From: an uncultured Lachnospiraceae bacterium
GTDB lineage: Bacteria; Bacillota; Clostridia; Lachnospirales; Lachnospiraceae
Reading direction: 5' to 3'
Assembly (NCBI GenBank): GCA_946623875.1
Contig: CAMORO010000005.1
Coordinates: 1 to 64,000, forward strand
Length of the DNA: 64,000 nt
Shown here: piece after piece, positions 1-8,345 of the stretch
Position numbering within the stretch: the first letter of the stretch is position 1
Layout: each line of letters opens with the position of its first letter
Translations under genes and position numbers: made by a program
Notes under the pieces: model-generated
Databases searched by the model: none
Seen by the model: the letters and a program-made list of their open reading frames with translations, nothing else
Told to the model about the DNA's origin: nothing

Positions 1-300
1 CAAGAAAATGAACACTCCGCTGGATGTAGCAAGTTTGCTGCATACCTAAAAAACCAAAAAAGGTGTGATTAGCACTTAGGATATATCAGGTAGAGGATCT
101 GGTTGAGAGAAGTCTTTCAGCATAGATATAAAATGTCGAGAGTTCAGGTTACCGATGATCCATGGCTATGGAAATCAAGCAAATTACAGTTCATCTGATA
201 CAATATTTTGTATGTGCAATCCCAGCAATATCAAGAATTAGTGGCTGTAGACATTGATGATTTATACCAATACCTTGGTATAATTTCGCAGGAGTACAGG

Positions 301-1302
301 ATGAAAGAGACTATTGACAGAATAGAATGGTTAGATTCGTTAAAGGGAATTGCATGTTTAATTGTAGTTTCAATGCATATACTTTCAAAAACAGAGTATG
401 GTGCCTATGCTAATGGTTGTGGGAAGATCGGCGTTTGGTTGTTTATGATATCTGCCGGATATATGTTGCTTTATCCATATATAGTTGATGAAAATAAATC
501 ATTTAATATTTGTGATATTCCAAAGTACTATTGTAAACGAATTATTAAAATATATCCAGGTTATGTATTGGCGTTAGGTTTGATGCTTTTTGTTGGCATT
601 ATAGATTTTAAAGAAACTATAGAAGGAATTGCGTTGATTAGTGGACCATATCATTTATGGTTTGTACCTGTTATTATGCAGTTTTATGTGATTTCACCGC
701 TATTTTTGATGGTTTTTATTTGGTTTAGAAAAAAAATATATATATTTGTACTTGTACTTGTTACTGTTTTAGTTTTAGACATTTATTTGTTTAGGTTTGA
801 AGCTTATCCTGAGAATTCAAATTTTCTATTATGGTATCTCTCGGTTTTTATTATGGGCATGTTTCTGGCAATTATTCAAAACAAAGGTGGATTGTTTGGT
901 GATAGTATGTTTGTTTCCAATGTGGTCTATGATTTAATATGGACAATAGGCATATGCTTGATTATTCTTTCAACACCAATTATACGACATGGATTGTTTG
1001 GATATGAGCTGGATAATTATCTACAGAATAAATATTTCTATATCTCAATTTGTTGGATATTAATATGTATAGGAGTCGGTGGAAGTCATAGATTAGAGAA
1101 TGCTGTATTTCTAAAAAGAATAGTCCCTTATTGTTATGAAATATATTTATTCCATTTTGTTTTTGTAATGTGTTTGATGGGCAAAATGGCCTCGGTACCT
1201 TTTGCTATAACAGTTCTTATATTGACATTAATATTATCTTATGTTTGGAGAAGTATTAGCCTACATATATCTATGCATATTTATAGACATTTAAAGTTTT
1301 AA
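301..1302 (+). CDS. acyltransferase family 3 membrane protein (ORF opens at 208; ATG at 301 preferred)
   Basis: RIEWLDSLKGIACLIVVSMHI...GVWLFMISAGYML N-terminal signature of acyltransferase_3 plus multiple TM segments; AT-rich relative to neighbours. Confidence 0.8.
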   Translation: MKETIDRIEWLDSLKGIACLIVVSMHILSKTEYGAYANGCGKIGVWLFMISAGYMLLYPYIVDENKSFNICDIPKYYCKRIIKIYPGYVLALGLMLFVGIIDFKETIEGIALISGPYHLWFVPVIMQFYVISPLFLMVFIWFRKKIYIFVLVLVTVLVLDIYLFRFEAYPENSNFLLWYLSVFIMGMFLAIIQNKGGLFGDSMFVSNVVYDLIWTIGICLIILSTPIIRHGLFGYELDNYLQNKYFYISICWILICIGVGGSHRLENAVFLKRIVPYCYEIYLFHFVFVMCLMGKMASVPFAITVLILTLILSYVWRSISLHISMHIYRHLKF

Positions 1303-1307
1303 TAAGG

Positions 1308-1430
1308 GAAGCTTTCGACCAGATACGGGATAAGAGGTACGAGGAAGGTATCCTGGATGACGGATATGCGGGAGTAATATCTTACGGAGTGTGTTTCTGC
1401 AGGAAGAGCTGTATCGTGGAGTTGAAATAA
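1308..1430 (+). pseudogene. C-terminal remnant of an AAA-ATPase_like / PD-(D/E)XK (DUF1703-type) protein
   Basis: In-frame translation EAFDQIRDKRYEEGILDDGYAGVISYGVCFCRKSCIVELK* resembles the C-terminus of this family; no start or upstream domains present. Confidence 0.6.
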
Positions 1431-1442
1431 ATACTGAAATAC

Positions 1443-1456
1443 TTGACGAACGTCAA
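1443..1456. promoter_or_regulatory. palindromic operator 1 TTGACGAACGTCAA
   Basis: Inverted repeat TTGACG-AA-CGTCAA; contains the -35 of the promoter. Confidence 0.6.
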
Positions 1457-1471
1457 ATGATCATATATAAT
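1443..1471 (+). promoter_or_regulatory. promoter TTGACG-N17-TATAAT
   Basis: -35 at 1443-1448, -10 at 1466-1471, 17-nt spacer. Confidence 0.65.
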
Positions 1472-1489
1472 TCCCCTTGATGCAAAACT

Positions 1490-1507
1490 ATTTGACGCAC
1501 GTCAAAT
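1490..1507. promoter_or_regulatory. palindromic operator 2 ATTTGACGCACGTCAAAT
   Basis: Perfect inverted repeat ATTTGACG-CA-CGTCAAAT, same core as operator 1, just downstream of the predicted TSS. Confidence 0.6.
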
Positions 1508-1527
1508 ATTATAGATGGATATTAAGC

Positions 1528-2349
1528 ATGGATAATAAAGTAATAAGGGAAAAACAGGATCTGACGTATCTGAAGTGGTCCCATATCAGGAGTTCAAGCG
1601 GAACCGCAGGAACTTTTCTTAAATCACAGTCTTCGGTCAATGGTATAAAAAGGTATTACAAGCTGTCTAACTTTGATCCATTAAGGGGCATTGTCGGACA
1701 TGAGTGTGTTAATGAGATCATCGTGGACAGGCTGCTGTCTATACTTGGCATAGAGCACCTGAATTATGAACTTATATATGCTGATATCGAGATTGAAGGA
1801 AATATCTATTCAACTTATCTCTGTGCATCAGAGGATTTCAAGCAAAGAGGAGAGAGCAAGACGGCACTCGACAATTATTACCGTGTCAGTGCTTTGAGAG
1901 GCGAATCGCATTATGATTTTTGTATGAGACAGGGATGGGGATCTTATGCTGATATTATGCTTGCGATTGATTACATTATCATGAACAGGGACAGGCATGG
2001 GGCTAATATCGAGGTGTTGCGGAATGCAAGAGTTCATACGGTAAGATTGGCGCCACTGTTTGATCATGGATTGTCCCTTCTTTATTCATGTTCTACCAAT
2101 GAAGAAGTCCGTGATTTCGATGTTATGAAGGATCTTCCGTGTCAAAGCTTTTTAGGTGGTAATTCATGCTACGATAATCTTAAGCTTATAAGGGATAAGA
2201 GAAATCCGATATCCGGAAAGTTAAATCTTGCCGACAGGGAGAAGATTTTTTACAGACTCGAAGGTGTATTGTCAGATGTGTTTTTGGATAAAATCTGGGA
2301 TATGATATATAACAGGTATATGATATATGAAAAGCTATTTGATAATTGA
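1528..2349 (+). CDS. HipA-like (HipT/CtkA-like) Ser/Thr protein kinase (ORF opens at 1477; ATG 1528 preferred because operator 2 lies upstream)
   Basis: SSSGTAGTFLKS...YYKLS Gly-rich loop, DYIIMNRDRHGANIEVL catalytic motif, APLFDHGLSL metal-binding motif. Confidence 0.75.
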   Translation: MDNKVIREKQDLTYLKWSHIRSSSGTAGTFLKSQSSVNGIKRYYKLSNFDPLRGIVGHECVNEIIVDRLLSILGIEHLNYELIYADIEIEGNIYSTYLCASEDFKQRGESKTALDNYYRVSALRGESHYDFCMRQGWGSYADIMLAIDYIIMNRDRHGANIEVLRNARVHTVRLAPLFDHGLSLLYSCSTNEEVRDFDVMKDLPCQSFLGGNSCYDNLKLIRDKRNPISGKLNLADREKIFYRLEGVLSDVFLDKIWDMIYNRYMIYEKLFDN

Positions 2350-3124
2350 TGGAGAAGGGGAGCGCTCTATAGGGGTGCTTCTGTATTACGAAAAAGATAA
2401 TTCATATATTATTGAGCTTGAAGATACATTGGATGAATGGAATGCTCCTCTTATGTTTGCGCCGTTTGTAAAAAGGGATATATATACCATTCCCAGGGAA
2501 ATATGTTATTTATGGGTAAAGGAGAGGGTTGTTCCAAGCAGCAGACAGAACATAGATGATATCCTTACGCATCATAATCTTAAATCATATGATGAGATGA
2601 GGATATTGGAAATATCAGGCGGCAGATGTTCGCAGGATGATATGTATATAAAAAGGATAAACAAGCTTCCGAATTATGTTGTTGAACGTGCAGGAAGGAA
2701 TGTTACGGAATGTTTTATTACCGATGAGAGTCATATGATCTGTTTCTTTGCAGATGAAACAGTAAGGAAGATAGATATTAATGAATTAACTGAACCGGAT
2801 GACGTGGTTAAAGTTGCCGGGAATAAAGCCTTGTTTGAGACCGGTAAGATCGGAGCAGGAGGATACTGTATTACTTTTAATGATTCGATTGATATTCCGG
2901 CTTCTGTATTGTATAAGTCCGGTACTGAGATACCGCTGAAACCGGGTGATTTTATGGCATTTATCAGGAATGATGTACTGGATACGACCCAGAGCTGTGA
3001 ATTACTCGAATGTTCAAGACAAAACCTAGCATATATGATAAAAAAAGATCGATTGAGGCCACTCAGGGAAGAGGTTAACGGAAACCTTTACTTAAAGGGA
3101 GATATTATAAGAAGCAGGGATTGA
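2327..3124 (+). CDS. partner protein: HipS/HipA-N-like N-terminal region, DUF2442-like middle, helix-turn-helix C-terminus
   Basis: GVLLYYEKDNSYIIELEDTLDEWNAPLMFAPF...ERVVPSSRQNIDDILTHHNLKSYDEMRILEISGGRCSQDDMYI; FADETVRKIDINEL...SIDIPASVLYKSGTEIPL; SCELLECSRQNLAYMIKKDRLRPLREEVNGNLYLKGDI; overlaps the kinase gene by 23 nt. Confidence 0.6.
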   Translation: MKSYLIIDGEGERSIGVLLYYEKDNSYIIELEDTLDEWNAPLMFAPFVKRDIYTIPREICYLWVKERVVPSSRQNIDDILTHHNLKSYDEMRILEISGGRCSQDDMYIKRINKLPNYVVERAGRNVTECFITDESHMICFFADETVRKIDINELTEPDDVVKVAGNKALFETGKIGAGGYCITFNDSIDIPASVLYKSGTEIPLKPGDFMAFIRNDVLDTTQSCELLECSRQNLAYMIKKDRLRPLREEVNGNLYLKGDIIRSRD

Positions 3125-3179
3125 GATATGAGAAATATCACTTGACGCATTTTAGGGAGAATAGTTAAGAAAAGGAGTT

Positions 3180-5144
3180 ATGGCAGGTATGGCATCTAAT
3201 TTAAATCAGGGAAATAACAGAAAGATCGTTCTTTTCGTACCGGGAAGATTGTGCCTGTTCGGAGAGCATTCCGACTGGGCGGGTATGTACAGAACGGTCA
3301 ACTCGGAGATAGTAGTGGGACAGGCGGTCGTTACCGGTATAGAGCAGGGTATATACGCTACCGTTGAGAAGTGTGACAGATTTGTTGTTGAAAGTAAGCT
3401 CCCGATCTATGGCGGCGAATATCTTGAATGTCCGATGGATACCGCAGAGCTTATGGAAGTTGCGAAACGTGGTGGCTTTTTCTCTTATGTGGCCGGTGTT
3501 GCGTCGTACATAAACGATAATTATACCGTTGGAGGAGTTAAGATTAACGTTACAAAGATGGATCTGCCGATAAAGAGCGGATTGTCATCATCTGCAGCAG
3601 TTTGTGTATTGGTGGCAAGAGCTTTCAATCAGTTATATAACCTGCGTATGAATACTAAGGGTGAGATGCAGGCGGCCTTCAGGGGAGAGCAGAGGACTCC
3701 GTCAAGATGTGGAAGGCTGGATCAGGCTTGTGCCTACGGTGTCAAGCCAGTACTTATGGAATTTGACGGTGTTGAAGTGGATTCAAAGGAATTGATAGTC
3801 GGAACCACCTTCAGATGGGTGATAGCCAATCTTAATGCGTCAAAGGATACAATAAAGATACTTGCAGACCTGAACAGATGCTATCCGTTTGCCGAAAGTG
3901 AAGAACAGAAAAGGGTACAGGAGGCTCTCGGAATTGATAACAAGGAGATTAATGAAAAAGCTATAAAGCTTCTGGAAGAGGGAGATGCCAAGGGACTGGG
4001 TGCACTTATGGATGAGTGGCAGGCAAATTTCGATGAAAAGGTAATGCCTGCGTGTACTGAGCTTGTTGCTCCCGTACTGCATTCGGTACTCAGGGATGAA
4101 GAGGTAAGGAAGTATATTTACGGAGCCAAGGGTGTGGGTTCACAGGGAGACGGTTCGGTGCAGTTCCTCTGCAGGGACGAAGAGAGTGTCAGAGGGTTGC
4201 AGTATTACCTTAAGGAGAAGAAGGGGATGCCGTCCTTTACACTTACACTTAAACCCGGGCAGTCGGTCAGAAAGGCAGTTATTCCGCTGGCCGGATATGG
4301 GACGAGGATATTCCCGGCAACCAAGATCATGAAGAAAGGTTTTATGCCGGTCGTTGATAAGGACGGGATGCTTAAGCCGGCCATATTTATAATGCTGGAA
4401 GAACTGTTTGATGCGGGGATAGAAGAGGTATGTCTTATTATAGGTGAAGATGAGCAGGAGGATTACGACAGACTGTTTGAACCTGTCAGTGATGAGGTTA
4501 AGAGTAAGCTGCCGCTTGACAGGCAGGAGTATGCTGACAGGATTGTTGAGATGCGACAGCATATTACCTTTGTGCATCAGAGGGAGCGCAGGGGATTTGG
4601 GCATGCTGTGTATCTGACAAGACAGTTCGCCGGCGGAGCACCGATATTGCTGCTGCTTGGTGATTTCATCTATGAAACCAAGGCTGCAATAAGCTGTTCA
4701 AGGCAGGTTATAGATGCATATATGGAATGCGGGAAAACGCTCGTCAGTGTTGAAGAAGTACCGCTTGAGAGAGTTGTCCACTACGGTATATTGTACGGAC
4801 AATGGGACAACACCGATGAAACAATGATGAAGGTTGAAAGCATGGTTGAGAAGCCTACGGATGATTACGCAGAAGAATTCCTGGGGGTTGTCAACAACAG
4901 GAAACAGAAGAAGTATTACGCTACTTTCGGACAATACGTTCTTACTCCGGAAGTATATGATGAACTGGCGGCAATGGTCATTACTGCTGAGAATGAAGGT
5001 ATCGAAGGTGAAATAGGACTTACCGAGGCATTGGATATCGTGAGGTCAAAGTATGGAATGTATGCATTCAGACCGGAGGGCATATCGTATGATCTGGGAC
5101 TTCCGGAAGCATACAGGAATACTATAGCGAGATATGGACTCTGA
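3180..5144 (+). CDS. bifunctional GHMP-family sugar 1-kinase / GalU-like sugar-1-phosphate nucleotidyltransferase
   Basis: GHMP motifs VPGRLCLFGEHSDWAG, LPIKSGLSSSAAV, GVGSQGDGSVQF; C-terminal VIPLAGYGTRIFPATKIMKKGFMPVVD nucleotidyltransferase motif. Confidence 0.8.
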   Translation: MAGMASNLNQGNNRKIVLFVPGRLCLFGEHSDWAGMYRTVNSEIVVGQAVVTGIEQGIYATVEKCDRFVVESKLPIYGGEYLECPMDTAELMEVAKRGGFFSYVAGVASYINDNYTVGGVKINVTKMDLPIKSGLSSSAAVCVLVARAFNQLYNLRMNTKGEMQAAFRGEQRTPSRCGRLDQACAYGVKPVLMEFDGVEVDSKELIVGTTFRWVIANLNASKDTIKILADLNRCYPFAESEEQKRVQEALGIDNKEINEKAIKLLEEGDAKGLGALMDEWQANFDEKVMPACTELVAPVLHSVLRDEEVRKYIYGAKGVGSQGDGSVQFLCRDEESVRGLQYYLKEKKGMPSFTLTLKPGQSVRKAVIPLAGYGTRIFPATKIMKKGFMPVVDKDGMLKPAIFIMLEELFDAGIEEVCLIIGEDEQEDYDRLFEPVSDEVKSKLPLDRQEYADRIVEMRQHITFVHQRERRGFGHAVYLTRQFAGGAPILLLLGDFIYETKAAISCSRQVIDAYMECGKTLVSVEEVPLERVVHYGILYGQWDNTDETMMKVESMVEKPTDDYAEEFLGVVNNRKQKKYYATFGQYVLTPEVYDELAAMVITAENEGIEGEIGLTEALDIVRSKYGMYAFRPEGISYDLGLPEAYRNTIARYGL

Positions 5145-5265
5145 TTTGGTCAGAAAGATATTTATAATTGTATTTTGCAATGAATTGTTACCATAATGAT
5201 AATAAAAACTTACTAAAATAGGGACATCAATTGATTTTGAAACGAAAAGGTTGAGGCGATTTTAA

Positions 5266-7560
5266 TTGGTAAAACTTATATCAGAGTACAAAAAGTATAC
5301 AAAAGACAATAATAGTATAAAGATAATTTATGTAATAGAAGTAATCTTCTTTATATGGGCTTTATTTGTACTTTTAAGACCCATGTATTCTTGTGTTATG
5401 TCTCAAAATAATTTGATATTGAAGAAAGAAGAGGGAGTTAATCATACATTGACAAAACCTATTGACGTCCATTCCGGAAGTTATTATGTTAAGCTCCATT
5501 ATAATGGGGCTTCATCTGAGGATACATATTCTCTTTGCTCTGAATATAATACATATCCTGTATTGGCAACACATACTTTGTGGGGATTGGATAAAGGAGA
5601 AGAGATAACCACGGAATTGTCTTTTTTATCATATCTTAAGGTGGATGGTTTGTATGTGGATTTTACACATAGTAAAGGCAGTGAATTGGTCGTGACCGGA
5701 ATTGAGGTAATTGAGAATCGTGATTTCAGATATATACTAATGTTTTCTGTTGTCTGCATTTCGATTATTTTAAATCTGTATTTGTTTTGGTATCATATTG
5801 CAAATAGAGATGAAAGGATGGTAAGTTTTGGACTGATAGCACTGACATTGTTTACATCTGCTCCACTCATAGGATTCTATATTACATATGGACATGACCT
5901 TGAATTTCACCTTAATCGAATAGCTGCTATAACACAGAGTGTAAGGAACCAGTTCCCGGTGAGAATACCGGGATTTTGGAATCACGGCTACGGATATGCA
6001 GCCTCGATATTTTACAATGATTTGTTTTTGTATTTTCCTGTGGCTTTAAGAGTGATAGGTTTTTCGCTGCAGACCTGTTATAAGATGTATGTGGTTATTG
6101 TGAATTTAGCAACATGCTGTATAGCATACTACAGTTTCAAGCGCATAGGAGGATCGGGGAGAATAGCTATGGTCGTAACATGGCTGTATGTGCTTTCACC
6201 TTACCGTATTTCATGTCTGTATACAAGAGCTTCTGTTGGAGAATATACAGCACAGGCCTTTTATCCGCTGATTTTTTATGGATTTTATTGGATATATAAG
6301 GCAGAAACAGTTTCTCCTGAAAGACCTCTTAAAGAGAAGATATTTACAGAGTTTAATACTGTTCTCCCTATGTTGTTAGGGGTGAGCGGCATCTTATCCT
6401 GCCATGTGTTAAGTTGTATAATGACTGCAATGTTTATACTGGTCACATGTATTGTGTACTACAGACAAACATTTACATTTAGATGCATAAAAAGATTGAT
6501 CGTCATCGCATTAGGAACGTTTGTTCTGAATGCATGGTATATTGTTCCCTTCCTTGACTTTTACAGAGATAAATACATGGTATCTGAGGTTGATAATTTG
6601 GGCGATTTCGGTGCCAAGGGAGCTTACTTATGGCAACTGCTTACTCTTTTCCCAAACGGTGACGCCAAGTCATATTGCCTCAGTGTAACCGATGATTATT
6701 ATCATACTAATGAAATGTCATATTCTCTTGGCCTTTATTTTGTACTTGCGATTTTTCTTGTAATTGTTGTGTTTATATATGGAACAGATGATTTTAAATA
6801 TAGACGATTAATGAAATTTTCTACTGCATGCGCAATAGTTGCCGCATTAATGGTTTTCTATCTTTTTCCGTGGGATTTCTTTCAGCAGCTTCATGGCTTT
6901 TTTACGATTCTGATTGAAAATATCCAGTTTCCATGGCGCTTTCTTGGATTGTTTTCGTTATTCGCCTCGATATCAACGCTCTTATTGTTAATTTATGTTA
7001 AGACTTACTTGGACAGATTCTTTGTTCCTCTTTCTATAGTATTACTTATGATGATGCTTATATCTTCGGCATATTATATGGATACCTTTATGCAACGATC
7101 TGAGTTGGTCGACTATAGGACTGAAGGCGAGTTGGACAGTACATATATGGGAGGAATGGAATATCTTCCGGCAGATACTGATCCTGATATATTTGACGAA
7201 TTGTTTGAGGTCGTATATGCGGGAAAAGGTGTTGAGATATTATCTGCTGTACGTGAAAAGGATAAGGTCATATTTGAATGTTGTAATGGGAACGAAAACA
7301 GCGTTGCTGATGTATCGTTGTTGTTTTACAGACATTACCATGCGTTTGATATGAATACGCTCGATGAACTATCTGTTTCGATGAATGAAAACAAATGTAT
7401 TAGCGTAGCTATTCCGGAAAACTATAAAGGAACAGTATGTGTAGAATTTAGGGAACCGTTATCATGGAGGATCAGTGAGATTGTCACGCTTGTATGCACC
7501 CTGATGATACTGGCAATGTATGGCTATACAATACGTAAACGTATTTTTGTGTTTCGTTAA
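5266..7560 (+). CDS. large multi-TM membrane protein, YfhO/GT-C-like, with N-terminal extracytoplasmic domain (TTG start)
   Basis: GHDLEFHLNRIAAITQSVRNQFPVRIPGFWNHGYGYAASIFYNDLFLYFP motif region; about 12 hydrophobic segments. Confidence 0.6.
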   Translation: MVKLISEYKKYTKDNNSIKIIYVIEVIFFIWALFVLLRPMYSCVMSQNNLILKKEEGVNHTLTKPIDVHSGSYYVKLHYNGASSEDTYSLCSEYNTYPVLATHTLWGLDKGEEITTELSFLSYLKVDGLYVDFTHSKGSELVVTGIEVIENRDFRYILMFSVVCISIILNLYLFWYHIANRDERMVSFGLIALTLFTSAPLIGFYITYGHDLEFHLNRIAAITQSVRNQFPVRIPGFWNHGYGYAASIFYNDLFLYFPVALRVIGFSLQTCYKMYVVIVNLATCCIAYYSFKRIGGSGRIAMVVTWLYVLSPYRISCLYTRASVGEYTAQAFYPLIFYGFYWIYKAETVSPERPLKEKIFTEFNTVLPMLLGVSGILSCHVLSCIMTAMFILVTCIVYYRQTFTFRCIKRLIVIALGTFVLNAWYIVPFLDFYRDKYMVSEVDNLGDFGAKGAYLWQLLTLFPNGDAKSYCLSVTDDYYHTNEMSYSLGLYFVLAIFLVIVVFIYGTDDFKYRRLMKFSTACAIVAALMVFYLFPWDFFQQLHGFFTILIENIQFPWRFLGLFSLFASISTLLLLIYVKTYLDRFFVPLSIVLLMMMLISSAYYMDTFMQRSELVDYRTEGELDSTYMGGMEYLPADTDPDIFDELFEVVYAGKGVEILSAVREKDKVIFECCNGNENSVADVSLLFYRHYHAFDMNTLDELSVSMNENKCISVAIPENYKGTVCVEFREPLSWRISEIVTLVCTLMILAMYGYTIRKRIFVFR

Positions 7561-7640
7561 GCTTATCTGATGTAGTTGGAGTTGATAAATTTGTATGCTA
7601 TAATACAATATATTGTGTTTGGGAGCGTATACAGTTTGAA

Positions 7641-8345
7641 ATGAAAAAGTTAAAGAAGTTTCATGAATATAATAAAACGGACCGGATATTTCTGATAATC
7701 TTTGTTATCATTCCGATCGTATGTCTGATGCCGTTACTGGTCGACAGGATCCGCGACAGGCATTTCAACAGTTATACGGCGTCGGATGTGCTGAGTGTCG
7801 GGATAGGAAAAAGCATAGTGGGTGTTCCCGGAGTTATGCAGGGAGATGTCCTTGAACAGAGCTTTGTCTGTAACTGCTATTCAGTTGCGGAAATAACTGT
7901 GTACGCTGACGAGTATCTAAATAACGGTAAGGGTACGGTCAGGTTCGACTTGACCGATGCATCCCGCAATGTTTTGGAAACATGGGATGTCGGGATGGCC
8001 GATATAGGAGAGGATGGTATTATTCAATTGAAGATAGATCATCCTACAAAAAGATTGGATATGGCAGGAAAGGAATGCTTTATACGGATTTATACACCTG
8101 AAGTAAATGATAATAAGCATTTCAGTATGGCATCGGCAAATAATTGTTATGATAGCGGAGCATTGTATGTTAACGGCGAGGATTCCTATACAGATCTGAT
8201 CATGGTAATAAATGGAGTGAGTTCTATCATAAACAATGATCACGTGAAGGTGTGGCTGTGTTTATACGTAATATTTGGATTGGAAGCGTTGGCTTTATAT
8301 ATAAGAAAAGCTGTTAGCGGGAGGCGTTTGATCGGTGAAGTATAA
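7641..8345 (+). CDS. membrane-anchored protein with extracytoplasmic beta-rich domain, related to the N-terminus of the next gene product
   Basis: TM-ectodomain-TM layout; ectodomain aligns by eye with residues of 8335..10275. Confidence 0.5.
   Translation: MKKLKKFHEYNKTDRIFLIIFVIIPIVCLMPLLVDRIRDRHFNSYTASDVLSVGIGKSIVGVPGVMQGDVLEQSFVCNCYSVAEITVYADEYLNNGKGTVRFDLTDASRNVLETWDVGMADIGEDGIIQLKIDHPTKRLDMAGKECFIRIYTPEVNDNKHFSMASANNCYDSGALYVNGEDSYTDLIMVINGVSSIINNDHVKVWLCLYVIFGLEALALYIRKAVSGRRLIGEV

Noticed and set aside
1-207. Possible gene fragment at the left edge (for example KKMNTPLDVASLLHT*)
   Set aside because: Too short and without a recognisable family; cannot be supported.
5176-5192. ATGAATTGTTACC near 5180 as a further motif copy
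   Set aside because: Lacks the TTC core and has mismatches; insufficient support.
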